NCBI GenBank assembly: GCA_947259175.1
Contig: CAMYKW010000021.1
Location: 1 to 41,009, forward strand
Source of the DNA: an uncultured Gammaproteobacteria bacterium
Lineage (GTDB): Bacteria; Pseudomonadota; Gammaproteobacteria; Arenicellales; JAANXG01
DNA: 41,009 bases
Reading direction: 5' to 3'
Positions within the stretch are counted from its first letter, which is position 1. Each line of letters starts with the position of its first letter. Below are positions 8,888 through 17,865 of this stretch, one piece after another. A program made the translations under genes and the position numbers. Under the pieces are notes generated by a model, which saw nothing but the letters and a program-made list of their open reading frames with translations, did not search any database and had not been told where the DNA came from.

Positions 8888-9561
8888 TGGATGAGCATGA
8901 TTATATCTCGTCCAGGCTTCAATACCGCTTCAACAACCTGAATTTGCTGGAGCAGGCGTTAACCCATCGAAGCCGGAGCGCCGCTAATTACGAACGCCTG
9001 GAATTTCTTGGCGATAGCATTCTCGGGTTTTTTGTGGCCGAATGGCTGTATCACCGTTTCCCGGAGTTGACCGAAGGTAAGCTGAGCCGCATGCGCGCAG
9101 CCATCGTTCGCAAGGACACGTTGGCGCGGGTTGCGCGTGATCTGGAGCTGGGTCAGGCGCTGATTCTGGGGGAGGGGGAGTCGAAAAGTGGTGGGCATGA
9201 GAGGAATTCGATTCTGGCTGACACCCTCGAAGCGATTACCGGCGCAATTTTCCTGGATAGCGGCCTGGACGCGTGCAAGGAGTTCGTGTTGCGTGTTTTT
9301 CGACCCCATCTCGATCAGCTGCGGTCGGAAACGGCGTATAAGGACGCCAAGAGCCGATTGCAGGAATATCTGCAAAAGCACGGACTCCCGGTTCCCATTT
9401 ATACGATAGTGAACGTCAGCGGAGAACCGCATCTCCAGGTGTTTGAAGTACAGTGCGAGATCGAGGGCGTCGAGCAGGTGTTTACTGCAACCGGCACCAG
9501 CCGGAGAAGCGCGGAACAATCTGCTGCAGAACAAGCGATCGACGCAATGTCCGAGGTATGA
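8887..9561 (+). CDS. rnc: Ribonuclease III
   Basis: Double-strand-specific endoribonuclease that processes rRNA precursors and structured mRNAs. The 224 residues hold the catalytic domain with the signature ERLEFLGDSIL (Glu39 and Asp43 metal ligands) and the second acidic set in ADTLEAITGAIFLD (Asp112, Glu115). A double-stranded-RNA-binding domain runs from about residue 150 (DAKSRLQEYLQKHGLPVPIY) to the end, with the closing SRRSAEQSAAEQAI helix. Its start overlaps the DUF4845 stop and its stop overlaps the era start (ATGA). Confidence 0.97.
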   Translation: MDEHDYISSRLQYRFNNLNLLEQALTHRSRSAANYERLEFLGDSILGFFVAEWLYHRFPELTEGKLSRMRAAIVRKDTLARVARDLELGQALILGEGESKSGGHERNSILADTLEAITGAIFLDSGLDACKEFVLRVFRPHLDQLRSETAYKDAKSRLQEYLQKHGLPVPIYTIVNVSGEPHLQVFEVQCEIEGVEQVFTATGTSRRSAEQSAAEQAIDAMSEV

Positions 9562-10460
9562 ACGGGACTTTCCAATTCGGTTTTGTCACTCTGGTGGGAC
9601 GCCCCAACGTCGGCAAATCAACGTTGATAAACCGACTGGTGGGTGAAAAGATCAGCATAACTTCACATCGACCACAGACGACACGACATCGTATTATTGG
9701 GATCAAAACGACCGAGGATGCACAGTTCGTATTTGTTGACACCCCGGGATTCCACACCGAACGTGGCAAGGCGATAAACCGCACCATCAACCGCACCGCG
9801 GTTGCCAGCACCAAAGATGTCGATGTCCTGATACTGTTAATCGAGTCCGTGGGCTGGCGGGACGCGGACACTGTCGTTCTCAACAATCTTCGCGGGACAT
9901 CGATACCGGTAATCCTGGCTATCAATAAAGTGGACCGTGTGCGTAATAAACAAAACTTGTTACCGCTAATAGAGGAATCCAGCCGGCTGTTTGATTTCAA
10001 GGAAATCATTCCCATATCTGCGAAAACAGGCTACAACCTCGACCGCTTCCTGGGAGCGGTTAAGAGTTACTTACCATCCGCTGCGGCTGGTTTTCCCGCC
10101 GACCAATTGACCGATCGTAGTGAACGTTTCATTTGCACAGAGCTGGTACGGGAGCAGATATTCAGGCAGTTAGGACAGGAATTGCCCTATGCCACGGCAG
10201 TTGAACTAACCGGCTATGACGATCGGGATGGAATTCTCGTGCTGCAGGCGCAGATATGGGTCGATAAACCGGGCCACAAGGCGATAGTGATTGGTAAGCA
10301 GGGGCAGCGATTAAAGCACATAGGCAGCGAGGCGCGAAAACAACTGGAACGATTCGCGGGGAAAAAAGTGCATCTGGAATTATGGGTGAAAGTACGTAGT
10401 GGCTGGGCCGACAGCCAGGCCGCGCTGAATGCCCTGGGTTATAACGAAGACCTCAGGTGA
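9558..10460 (+). CDS. era: GTPase Era
   Basis: Essential GTPase that binds the 3' end of 16S rRNA during 30S maturation. With the ATG at 9558 the protein has 300 residues, the family size. G1 is GRPNVGKST (residues 14-22), G3 DTPGFH, G4 NKVD and G5 SAKTG; the C-terminal KH domain includes KAIVIGKQGQRLKHIGSEAR. The open frame extends upstream into rnc, but MNGTFQFGFVTLVGRPNVGK is the expected start. Overlaps: ATGA with rnc upstream and GTGA with recO downstream. Confidence 0.97.
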   Translation: MNGTFQFGFVTLVGRPNVGKSTLINRLVGEKISITSHRPQTTRHRIIGIKTTEDAQFVFVDTPGFHTERGKAINRTINRTAVASTKDVDVLILLIESVGWRDADTVVLNNLRGTSIPVILAINKVDRVRNKQNLLPLIEESSRLFDFKEIIPISAKTGYNLDRFLGAVKSYLPSAAAGFPADQLTDRSERFICTELVREQIFRQLGQELPYATAVELTGYDDRDGILVLQAQIWVDKPGHKAIVIGKQGQRLKHIGSEARKQLERFAGKKVHLELWVKVRSGWADSQAALNALGYNEDLR

Positions 10461-11188
10461 GGGTACATCAGCAACCCGGCTATGTGCTTCATACTCGGCC
10501 GTATCGGGAGTCGAGCCTGCTGGTGGAAGTGTTTACAAAGGATCACGGTCGGTTGAGTCTCCTGGCCAAAGGCGCGCGCCAACTAAAGTCCCGGATCAGG
10601 GGATTGTTGTGTCCGTTTCAGTCACTGCTGCTGAGCTGGTCCGGGAGGGGTGAACTGCCGATTCTTACGGCCGCGGAATTCGATCAGGCGTATGCGGAAT
10701 TAACCGGCGAACACCGACTGTGCGGATTCTATGTTAATGAATTGTTGATGTATCTGCTGCACCGGCACGACCCGCACTCCAGGTTGTACGATTGTTATCG
10801 ACAGGTAGTCGATCGCCTCGCTCAGTCATGTGATTATGAATGGTCGTTGCGGATTTTCGAAAAGAATCTGCTCCGCGAACTTGGGTATGCATTGAATCTC
10901 GAGTATGACGCGACCACGAACCAGGCTATTGACCCGAAATCCTCATACAGTTACGTCCCGGAATTTGGCGCGGTAAAAGTAACGGCCGGCGGCTATAATG
11001 GTGTCATCGTCAATGGGTCGACTTTAATTACGTTGCATCGCGAGGAATTAGCCGATGAATATGCCAAAGCGGAATGCAAGCGCTTGATGCGTGTGATGAT
11101 CAACCGGCAACTCGGAAGGCGTGTATTGCATAGCCGCAAATTATTTGGCGGTCTACGTGTTGCTGCGGCAGGCGGTGCTGAAAGATGA
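10457..11188 (+). CDS. recO: DNA repair protein RecO
   Basis: Recombination mediator that, with RecR, loads RecA onto SSB-coated single-stranded DNA in the RecF pathway. The 243 residues begin with the OB-fold pattern [26 protein letters not shown] (written across residues 5-30) and [12 protein letters not shown]; the helical C-terminal domain carries [11 protein letters not shown]. The GTG start at 10457 lies inside the era stop (GTGA). The Cys4 zinc site of some RecO proteins is not present. Confidence 0.94.
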   Translation: MRVHQQPGYVLHTRPYRESSLLVEVFTKDHGRLSLLAKGARQLKSRIRGLLCPFQSLLLSWSGRGELPILTAAEFDQAYAELTGEHRLCGFYVNELLMYLLHRHDPHSRLYDCYRQVVDRLAQSCDYEWSLRIFEKNLLRELGYALNLEYDATTNQAIDPKSSYSYVPEFGAVKVTAGGYNGVIVNGSTLITLHREELADEYAKAECKRLMRVMINRQLGRRVLHSRKLFGGLRVAAAGGAER

Positions 11189-11934
11189 CAAAACTCACTA
11201 AGTTTCAGGACATCTGTTTGGGCGTTAACATCGATCACGTGGCAACGCTGCGAGAGGTGCGGGGCACCCGTTATCCGGATCCCGTTCAAGCCGCGTTCAT
11301 TGCACAGGACGCCGGGGCAGACGGTATTACGATACACCTGCGCGAAGACAGACGGCATATACAGGATCACGACGTTGAGCGTTTGAAGAGCGTGCTCGAC
11401 GTGCCGATGAACCTGGAGATGGCGGCCACCCCGGAAATGTTGAAAATTGCGATGCGTATGAGACCGGAAGAATGCTGCCTGGTCCCGGAAAAGCGCGAGG
11501 AACTGACGACCGAAGGCGGATTGGACGTAGCCGGTAACCTGGAGTACTTGTATAAATACTGCGGATCACTGAAGACAGCGGATATCCGCGTGTCATTATT
11601 CATCGATCCGGAACCGGCTCAAATCGAAGCTGCGCTCAAGGCCGGTGCGGCCGCCGTCGAACTGCATACCGGTCGTTACGCCGACGCGCATTTCGCCCTA
11701 AAGCGGACTAACGAATTAGTGCGATTGCAGCAGACCGCGGCATCGGGGCAGGTGTTGGGTTTGCAGGTCAACGCCGGCCACGGCCTCCACTATCACAATG
11801 TTCAACCGGTAGCGGCGATCCAGGAGCTCCATACCTTGAATATAGGGCATGCGATCGTGGCCCGCGCGGTGACAGCGGGGCTTGCGGATGCGGTGCGAGA
11901 AATGAAGCGCCTGATGCGCGAAGCACGCCCATGA
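11185..11934 (+). CDS. pdxJ: Pyridoxine 5'-phosphate synthase
   Basis: TIM-barrel enzyme condensing 1-deoxyxylulose 5-phosphate with 3-amino-2-oxopropyl phosphate to give pyridoxine 5'-phosphate, the last step of the DXP-dependent vitamin B6 route. The 249 residues contain [20 protein letters not shown] at the N-terminus, [39 protein letters not shown] and the phosphate-binding end [10 protein letters not shown]. It starts inside the recO stop codon (ATGA) and closes the operon. The acpS gene that often follows pdxJ is absent; an opposite-strand gene comes next. Confidence 0.97.
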   Translation: MTKLTKFQDICLGVNIDHVATLREVRGTRYPDPVQAAFIAQDAGADGITIHLREDRRHIQDHDVERLKSVLDVPMNLEMAATPEMLKIAMRMRPEECCLVPEKREELTTEGGLDVAGNLEYLYKYCGSLKTADIRVSLFIDPEPAQIEAALKAGAAAVELHTGRYADAHFALKRTNELVRLQQTAASGQVLGLQVNAGHGLHYHNVQPVAAIQELHTLNIGHAIVARAVTAGLADAVREMKRLMREARP

Positions 11935-12043
11935 AGCGGTGATGTATTACGCGCGACACCGGACCTTCTGGCTGCGTTTGCGTTACTCTCAGTTTGGAAC
12001 GCGCTCGTGGACCTTAAACCGACAGATCACATTCAAGCTTTTA

Positions 12044-12072
12044 CAAATTAAAAACCGGCCTTGCGGCCGGTT
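12044..12072 (-). terminator. Terminator of the outer-membrane barrel gene, possibly bidirectional
   Basis: AACCGGCC (12053-12060) and GGCCGGTT (12065-12072) form a perfect 8-bp stem with a TTGC loop. On the minus strand the stem runs into TTTTTAATTTG, a good U tract, placed just beyond the barrel gene stop. On the plus strand the tail (TTCGTGATTT) is weaker, so it may also stop pdxJ transcripts. Confidence 0.85.
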
Positions 12073-12106
12073 CGTGATTTGTTCAATTTGATGATCCGGC
12101 TTGCGC

Positions 12107-12682
12107 TCAGAACTGAAGCACACCGCCCAGGCTGATTATTTGAATATCATTGTCGCCACTGTCGCCGGTCCATTCCAGCTCGATATTTCCCCACTCACCC
12201 AGCTTTACTCCGAGCCCGGCGCTGCCGGCAAGACTCGCATCATCCTCGCTGACATTGCCGCCAGCGGTCTTGGTGGTGACGTCGGATTGAATGCCTCCGA
12301 GGCGTCCTTTGAAGTACACGGTACCCGGTGTGCGGTAAGCAAAGAATAATCCCAGCGTGTCAACGTCCCAGCGGCCGCTGGTGCCGAATGTGCTCGCGCC
12401 GCCAAAATCTCCGTCGTCGAAACTGCTCGTGCCTTCAAATTCGATCGCCGCCGATCCGTCGAATCCTATCGGTCGCGCGAATTCATAACCGAGTAAAATA
12501 CCGCCGTTGTTCGCATCGTCAAAATCATCGTTGCCGTTCTTGACGGTACCGCCCTTGACGCCAATCATCCATTTTCCGGAGGCCTTCTGACCAAACCAAG
12601 TGGCTTCCTCGGCGCCGAAGGCCGATCCTGCCAGAGCGAGGCCGAGCAGACTGGTGAGTACATATCTGGTCATTGTCATCAT
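12107..12682 (-). CDS. Small outer-membrane beta-barrel protein
   Basis: A 191-residue secreted protein with a signal peptide ending near FGAEEA (cleavage about residue 23). The mature part is made of alternating amphipathic strands rich in Gly, Asp and Asn (KWMIGVKGGTVKNG, GILLGYEFARPIG, GLFFAYRTPGTVYFKGRLG, IELEWTGD), and the last residue is Phe (GGVLQF), the signal recognised by the BAM insertase. Length and about eight predicted strands fit the OmpA-type/porin-like 'outer membrane beta-barrel' superfamily. No specific function can be assigned. It is monocistronic with its own promoter (12739-12767) and terminator (12044-12072). Three nearby ATGs make the exact start uncertain by up to three residues. 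Confidence 0.8.
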   Translation of the reverse strand: MMTMTRYVLTSLLGLALAGSAFGAEEATWFGQKASGKWMIGVKGGTVKNGNDDFDDANNGGILLGYEFARPIGFDGSAAIEFEGTSSFDDGDFGGASTFGTSGRWDVDTLGLFFAYRTPGTVYFKGRLGGIQSDVTTKTAGGNVSEDDASLAGSAGLGVKLGEWGNIELEWTGDSGDNDIQIISLGGVLQF

Positions 12683-13000
12683 TTGCCGAATCTCCCGTTA
12701 GCGATGCCAAGGATTGTTTTTTTCCGGGGTTAATACGCAAGGTAGCAGTAACTTCCTGAATAATCAATGCAGTACGAATTTTTTCCCGGTACATTCTATA
12801 AACGACTGATAAATCTATGTTTTGAATGCTGATTGTCGGCTGGACGATCGGCCGGAAGCGGCAATACGCCGCCCTGGGACATTGAACCTGGCGCTACCGG
12901 CGGCCTGCGCGGACCGTGTTCGCGATTCACCGCGGTGCAATCCGCTAACGGCGAAAGCGCCCCGATGTGTGGCTTCACGCCAACGCCGGCTCGCACCGCC
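12683..13000. other. Intergenic region, 318 bp
   Basis: The left third is AT-rich and holds the promoter and ribosome-binding site (GGGAG) of the barrel gene. The right two thirds are GC-rich, with no coding pattern, no repeat I could pair, and no U-tract terminator for the dihydroorotate-dehydrogenase-like gene that ends at 13001. Confidence 0.6.
12739..12767 (-). promoter_or_regulatory. Putative sigma-70 promoter of the barrel gene
   Basis: On the minus strand TTGATT (12762-12767) and TACCTT (12739-12744) are separated by exactly 17 bp, about 57-85 bp upstream of the gene start. Confidence 0.45.
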
Positions 13001-14005
13001 TTACAGCGCGTAGGAACTCTGATAGTTCTCCAGTATTTTGATGTAATTGGCGCGCTCAAAGGCGGTGGGATCTGCGACGTGCTGTTGGCTCATACAGCCC
13101 TTCATCTGGGCAACCGATGTGTACTCGTGTTCCTCCATCCAGCGCGTCAGTTGCTCCTCGAGCGTGGTGAGATACGCAATGCCGTTTTTAAGCAGCGCTG
13201 ACGTAGTCATCACCACGTCGGCGCCGGCCATGAGATATTTGATTATCTCCACGTGACTATACACACCGGTGGTGGCGCCCAATGACGCCTGAATGCGGCC
13301 GTAAAGCAGTGCGATCCACAGCAGACGCAACCGGATCTGCCCCGAACGGCTCAGATCGAGGCTGTGCACAATTTCACGTTGTTCGATGTCAAAGTCGGGC
13401 TGCCAGAACCGGTTGAATAACACCAATGCATCAACTCCGGCTTCATCGAGCTGTTTGGCCATATATGCGACCGAGCTGAAATAGGCGCTGAGTTTGAATG
13501 CTACCGGAATGGAAACGGCTTGCTTCACGTGGCGGGCGATATCGATATAACGTTGCTCCACTTCCCGCCCGGATATATTGATGTCGGCGGGAATGTAATA
13601 GATGTTGAGTTCGATGCCGCGGGCTCCGGCCTGTTCCATATTTTTCGCGTAGTCGATCCAGCCTTCGTTGGTGATACCGTTCAAGCTGCCAATAATCGGA
13701 ATGTCCGCTGACTCGGACGCGCGGCGCAGGATGTCGAGATAACGTTCCGGGCCCGCGTGATAGTCCTCGACCGCTGGAAAATAGCTTAAGGCTTCCGCGA
13801 AGCTGTTCGTTCCGTACGACATGAAATGTTCCATGGCGGCGGATTCGTGCCTGAGCTGTTCCTCGAACAATGAAAACATCACCACCGCCGAGGCGCCGGC
13901 GTCTTCCATCCGCTTTATATTATCGACATCCTCCGACAGCGGCGAAGCCGAGGCGACAATCGGGTGTTTGAGCTGTAAACCCATATAGCTAGTGTGTAGA
14001 TCCAT
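13001..14005 (-). CDS. Dihydroorotate dehydrogenase-like flavoprotein
   Basis: FMN-type TIM-barrel protein of the 'dihydroorotate dehydrogenase-like' group. It resembles PyrD class 1 (HPIVASASPLS at the N-terminus, SLNGITNEGW, GARGIELNIYYIP, PVAFKLSAY, DALVLFNRF, and the phosphate-binding GVYSHVEIIKYLMAGADVVMTTSAL), but such proteins accompany pyruvate:ferredoxin oxidoreductase genes and are not the pyrimidine-pathway enzyme; the substrate is unknown. I choose the ATG at 14005 because an AGGAG lies 9 bases before it and it gives the family start MDLHTSYMGLQLKHP, 334 residues. The open frame continues 48 codons upstream, but that part is translated hairpin repeat (14071-14224). It lies downstream of nifJ on the same strand. 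Confidence 0.85.
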   Translation of the reverse strand: MDLHTSYMGLQLKHPIVASASPLSEDVDNIKRMEDAGASAVVMFSLFEEQLRHESAAMEHFMSYGTNSFAEALSYFPAVEDYHAGPERYLDILRRASESADIPIIGSLNGITNEGWIDYAKNMEQAGARGIELNIYYIPADINISGREVEQRYIDIARHVKQAVSIPVAFKLSAYFSSVAYMAKQLDEAGVDALVLFNRFWQPDFDIEQREIVHSLDLSRSGQIRLRLLWIALLYGRIQASLGATTGVYSHVEIIKYLMAGADVVMTTSALLKNGIAYLTTLEEQLTRWMEEHEYTSVAQMKGCMSQQHVADPTAFERANYIKILENYQSSYAL

Positions 14006-14070
14006 GTTCATATACTCCTGAAAATGTCTGACAAGGTCGTCATTTGCCAAGTGTAAGTGCAGTCGCTTTA

Positions 14071-14224
14071 GTTCAGGAAGCTCTGAATAATCCATCCCTG
14101 TATTATCAGAGCTCGAAAAACGAAAAGTGCGATTTTCGTTTTTCTCCACAGTTCAATGAGTTACGTGATTGAACTGTGTCAGTACGTCCTTGTACCGGCG
14201 GAACCTCTGACAATCAGAGGTTCC
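14071..14224 (-). repeat. Modular hairpin repeat, copy A (four stem-loops)
   Basis: Four perfect or near-perfect stem-loops lie back to back between nifJ and the dihydroorotate-dehydrogenase-like gene. They are 14200-14224 (arms GGAACCTCTGA/TCAGAGGTTCC), 14148-14177 (ACAGTTCAAT/ATTGAACTGT), 14115-14144 (GAAAAACGAAAA/TTTTCGTTTTTC, 12 bp) and 14079-14113 (AGCTCTGA/TCAGAGCT with further AT pairing). The first abuts the nifJ stop. The outer modules recur at 30547-30635: the 25-nt first hairpin is identical there, the following spacer (GTACAAGGACGTAC here) differs at few positions, and the GGATGGATTATTCAGAGC block is shared. The two middle hairpins are present only in this copy. Confidence 0.85.
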
Positions 14225-17200
14225 TTAATTTGGTTTTGCGAAGCGATGTTCAGGATCACCCCTGGTGGCCATTTCTTCATAAACGCGCCATTTTAAATCG
14301 ACATTTTCCTGCGCCAGTCTCATGAGTAATTCGGCTTGTTCGGGGTTGGTGCGGCGCAGTATATCGTAGCGCAATTCTTTATACGCATAGTCCTTCAATG
14401 GGATCATCGGCCGCGGAGAATCCAGCATGAACGGATTTCTGTCATCCCGACGCAGATCCGGGTTGTAACGCATCAGCGGCCAGTAACCGCTTTCGACAGC
14501 GAGTTTCTGCTGTCGCAGACCGTGTTCCATGTTGATTCCATGGGCGATACAGGGACTGTAGGCCAGGATGAGCGACGGTCCTTTATAGGTTTCAGCCTCT
14601 CGGAATGCCAGCAAGGACTGTTGAGGATTGGCGCCGAGGGCAATTCGGGCGACGTAAACATGACCATAGGAAATAGCCTGCAGCGTGAGGTCTTTTTTGC
14701 CGACCATCTTGCCGCCGACGGCAAATTTCGCCACCGCCGCCAGGGGCGTCGATTTCGACATCTGTCCGCCGGTATTGGAATACACTTCGGTGTCCAGTAC
14801 CAGTACGTTCACGTCGCGGTCCATGGAGAGCACGTGATCGAGTCCGCCGGCTCCTATGTCGTAAGCCCAACCATCGCCGCCCACGATCCACACACTGCGA
14901 CGCACCAGTTGATCCGCAAGAGACAGTAGACGCTTGGCCTTCGTGACATTCAGGTTCGCCAGGCGCTGCTTGAGTTCATTTACTCGCGCCCGCTGCGCGC
15001 GGATCTCGGACTCCTCGTCCTGAGACGCCGACAGGATGTCTTCCACGAAGTCGTCACCTAGCGTGGAACGCAACTCCTGAAGCAATTGATAAGCCAAGGT
15101 GCGGTGTTTTTCCGCGGTCAACTGAAAGCCGAGACCGAATTCCGCGTTATCCTCGAACAGGGAATTGGACCAGACCGGTCCGCGTCCTTCCTGGTTCACC
15201 GCCCACGGGGTCGTCGGCAGATTGCCGCCGTAAATGGAGGAGCAACCGGTAGCGTTGGCGACCAGCAAACGATCTCCAAACAACTGCGACAGCAGCTTGA
15301 GATAGGGCGTTTCACCACATCCGGCGCAGGCGCCGGAAAACTCGAATAGCGGCTGCAAGTACTGCACGCCGCGTACGGTGCTGAAATCGACACGTCCACG
15401 ATCGTTGTCCGGCAGGCTCTGGAAAAAAGCGATGTTTTTGCGCTCGTCATCGAGACCGGGATCCTTGGCGCGCATATTGAGCGCCTTCACACCGCTCTTT
15501 TCTTTGCTCTTCGCCGGGCAGGCTTCGACACACAAGGTGCATCCGGTGCAGTCTTCGACGTACACCTGCAATGTGTAGTACACATCGGGAAAACCACGGC
15601 CACTGAGCGGGGCAGTCTTGAAGGAAGCCGGCGCCGGTTGCAAACGAGATTTGTTGTAGAACTTCGAGCGTATGACGCTGTGTGGGCATACCAGACCACA
15701 GTTGCCGCACTGAATACAGATGTCCGGTTCCCATACAGGTACAAACATGGAAATATTGCGTTTCTCCCACGCCGCGGTGCCGCTGGGATAGGTGCCGTCG
15801 TTCGGCAGCATGCTCACGGGCAGCTCGTCTCCGCGTCCGTCCATCATCAACGCGGTAACATTGCGTACGAACTCCGGTGCGTCCACGGCAACCACGTCGC
15901 GCCTGGCGATAGTGCTGGTGGCCTGCGCGGGAACTTTGACCCGGTGCAGGTTGGCCAGCGTTTCATCCACCGCCTTGAAGTTCTTGCGAACCACTTCCTC
16001 GCCTTTCTTGAGATACGTCTTCTTTATCGAGTCCTTTATCTTCGCGATGGCTTCTTCTCGTGGCAGGACATCGGATACCGCAAAGAAGCAAGTTTGCATG
16101 ATCGTGTTGATGCGGGTTCCCATACCGGCGTTGCGGGCGACTTTATACGCGTCAATCACATAAAACGTTATCCTTTTGGCGATAATTTGCTGTTGCACAA
16201 ATAGCGGTAATGAGTCCCATACTTCGGCTGCATCATAGGGGCTGTTCAACAAGAATGTAGCCCCGGGCGCGGCGCGCGCCAGCACGTCCGCCGAGTTGAG
16301 AAAACTGAATTGATGGCAGCCGATGAAATTGGCGGATTGCACCAGATAGGTCGAGCGGATCGGATCCGGCCCGAATCTGAGATGCGACACAGTCTGGGAT
16401 CCGGATTTTTTGGAGTCGTAGACAAAGTATCCCTGCGCATAGAAACGTGGGTCGTCGCCGATGATCTTAATGCTGTTTTTGTTTGCGCTGACCGTGCCGT
16501 CGGCGCCGAGCCCGAAAAACATCGCCCGCACCGTGTTGTCGGATTCGATGACAAACTCCGGGTCGTATTCGAGGCTGGTGTGTGTCAGGTCGTCTCGTAT
16601 GCCGATGGTAAAATGATTCTTGGGACTGGCGCCGGACAATTCGTTATAGATTCCCCTGGCCATGGCGGGCGTGAACTCTTTGGAGGACAGGCCGTAGCGT
16701 CCACCCACGACACGCGGTGGGGTCGCCCAGGGCAGGGCCGCGGTGGCCGCCGCTTCGGACAATGTGGTGACCACATCGACATACAAGGGCTCACCGTTGG
16801 CGGCCGGATCTTTTGTACGGTCGAGGACGGCGATGGCTTTGACGGTGTCCGGCATCGCCTGCAAAAAGGGTTGCGCCGAGAACGGGCGATACAGACGCAC
16901 CTGCAAGACGCCCACCCGGTCGCCGTTGTGTACCATGTAATCTACGGTCTCACGCAGGGTTTCCGCGCCGGATCCCATGAGGACGATCACCCGTTCAGCC
17001 TGCGGATGCCCGTGGTATTCGACCAGTGAATAGCTACGGCCGGTGAGGTCGTTAAAACGGTCCATGGTGTCCTGCACTATCCCCGGCGTTTCGAGATAGA
17101 AACGATTTACCGTCTCGCGGCCCTGAAAATATACGTCCGGGTTTTGCGCGGTGCCGCGAATAAATGGGTGATCGGGGTTGAGGCCCCGAGCCCGATGGGC

Positions 17201-17803
17201 AAACACCAACTCATCGGGAATCATCGCGAAAATTTGCTCGTCGGTCAGCAGCTCGATCTTGTTGACTTCGTGTGATGTTCGGAACCCATCGAAGAAGTGT
17301 ACGAATGGAATTCGCGTCCGTAACGTGGCAGCCTGGGAGATGAGCGCGAGATCGTGCGCTTCTTGCACCGAGCCCGAAGCGAGAAGCGCAAAACCGGTTG
17401 AGCGTACGGCCATCACGTCGGAATGGTCGCCAAAGATAGACAGCCCCTGGGTGGCCAGCGATCGCGCGGCGACGTGAAACACCGTGGAGGTGAGTTCACC
17501 GGCGATCTTGTACATGTTGGGGATCATCAACAACAGGCCTTGCGACGCGGTGAAAGTGGTGCTCAGGGCGCCGGTCTGCAACGCGCCGTGAACAGCGCCG
17601 GCGGCGCCGCCTTCGCTTTGCATCTCCACTACCACCGGCACATTGCCCCAGATATTTTTTCTGCCTTCGGTAGTCCATTGATCAGCCAGTTCCCCCATCG
17701 TCGAGGACGGTGTGATCGGATAGATGGCGCAAACCTCGTTGGTTTTATAAGCCACATAAGCGGCGGCTTCGTTGCCGTCAAAGATGGTGTGCTGGGTCGT
17801 CAT
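14225..17803 (-). CDS. nifJ: Pyruvate:ferredoxin (flavodoxin) oxidoreductase
   Basis: Homodimer-type enzyme interconverting pyruvate + CoA and acetyl-CoA + CO2 with ferredoxin or flavodoxin. All expected domains are present in 1192 residues: domain I with YPITPSSTMGELADQW (27-43) and GDHSDVMAVR, the gamma-like domain II/III, two ferredoxin clusters (Cys696/699/702/706 in CIQCGNCGLVCP; Cys752/755/758/762 in CTGCTLCVEACP), the TPP-proximal cluster starting at Cys826/829 (CAGCGETPY) with GCSSIYGG, and the TPP/Mg site GDGWAYDIG (976-984) with SNTGGQMSKSTP. It sits 62 bp after the GltD-like gene and upstream of the dihydroorotate-dehydrogenase-like gene. Direction (oxidation or pyruvate synthesis) cannot be read from sequence. 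The gene symbol follows family naming; no nitrogenase genes are nearby. Confidence 0.96.
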   Translation of the reverse strand: MTTQHTIFDGNEAAAYVAYKTNEVCAIYPITPSSTMGELADQWTTEGRKNIWGNVPVVVEMQSEGGAAGAVHGALQTGALSTTFTASQGLLLMIPNMYKIAGELTSTVFHVAARSLATQGLSIFGDHSDVMAVRSTGFALLASGSVQEAHDLALISQAATLRTRIPFVHFFDGFRTSHEVNKIELLTDEQIFAMIPDELVFAHRARGLNPDHPFIRGTAQNPDVYFQGRETVNRFYLETPGIVQDTMDRFNDLTGRSYSLVEYHGHPQAERVIVLMGSGAETLRETVDYMVHNGDRVGVLQVRLYRPFSAQPFLQAMPDTVKAIAVLDRTKDPAANGEPLYVDVVTTLSEAAATAALPWATPPRVVGGRYGLSSKEFTPAMARGIYNELSGASPKNHFTIGIRDDLTHTSLEYDPEFVIESDNTVRAMFFGLGADGTVSANKNSIKIIGDDPRFYAQGYFVYDSKKSGSQTVSHLRFGPDPIRSTYLVQSANFIGCHQFSFLNSADVLARAAPGATFLLNSPYDAAEVWDSLPLFVQQQIIAKRITFYVIDAYKVARNAGMGTRINTIMQTCFFAVSDVLPREEAIAKIKDSIKKTYLKKGEEVVRKNFKAVDETLANLHRVKVPAQATSTIARRDVVAVDAPEFVRNVTALMMDGRGDELPVSMLPNDGTYPSGTAAWEKRNISMFVPVWEPDICIQCGNCGLVCPHSVIRSKFYNKSRLQPAPASFKTAPLSGRGFPDVYYTLQVYVEDCTGCTLCVEACPAKSKEKSGVKALNMRAKDPGLDDERKNIAFFQSLPDNDRGRVDFSTVRGVQYLQPLFEFSGACAGCGETPYLKLLSQLFGDRLLVANATGCSSIYGGNLPTTPWAVNQEGRGPVWSNSLFEDNAEFGLGFQLTAEKHRTLAYQLLQELRSTLGDDFVEDILSASQDEESEIRAQRARVNELKQRLANLNVTKAKRLLSLADQLVRRSVWIVGGDGWAYDIGAGGLDHVLSMDRDVNVLVLDTEVYSNTGGQMSKSTPLAAVAKFAVGGKMVGKKDLTLQAISYGHVYVARIALGANPQQSLLAFREAETYKGPSLILAYSPCIAHGINMEHGLRQQKLAVESGYWPLMRYNPDLRRDDRNPFMLDSPRPMIPLKDYAYKELRYDILRRTNPEQAELLMRLAQENVDLKWRVYEEMATRGDPEHRFAKPN

Positions 17804-17865
17804 CAGCGTCTATGGTGATCCGTGGTCTGGTTACGTCGAATACTCAATGGGAATTTGCGCCGATC

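Noticed and set aside
11943-12053. Short frame after pdxJ (about 37 codons)
   Set aside because: Begins without a convincing ribosome-binding site, has no homology I can recognise and ends at the terminator.
13001-14005. Authentic pyrimidine-pathway PyrD
   Set aside because: Sequence is of the DHOD-like subgroup and the gene follows nifJ; no pyrimidine genes are near.
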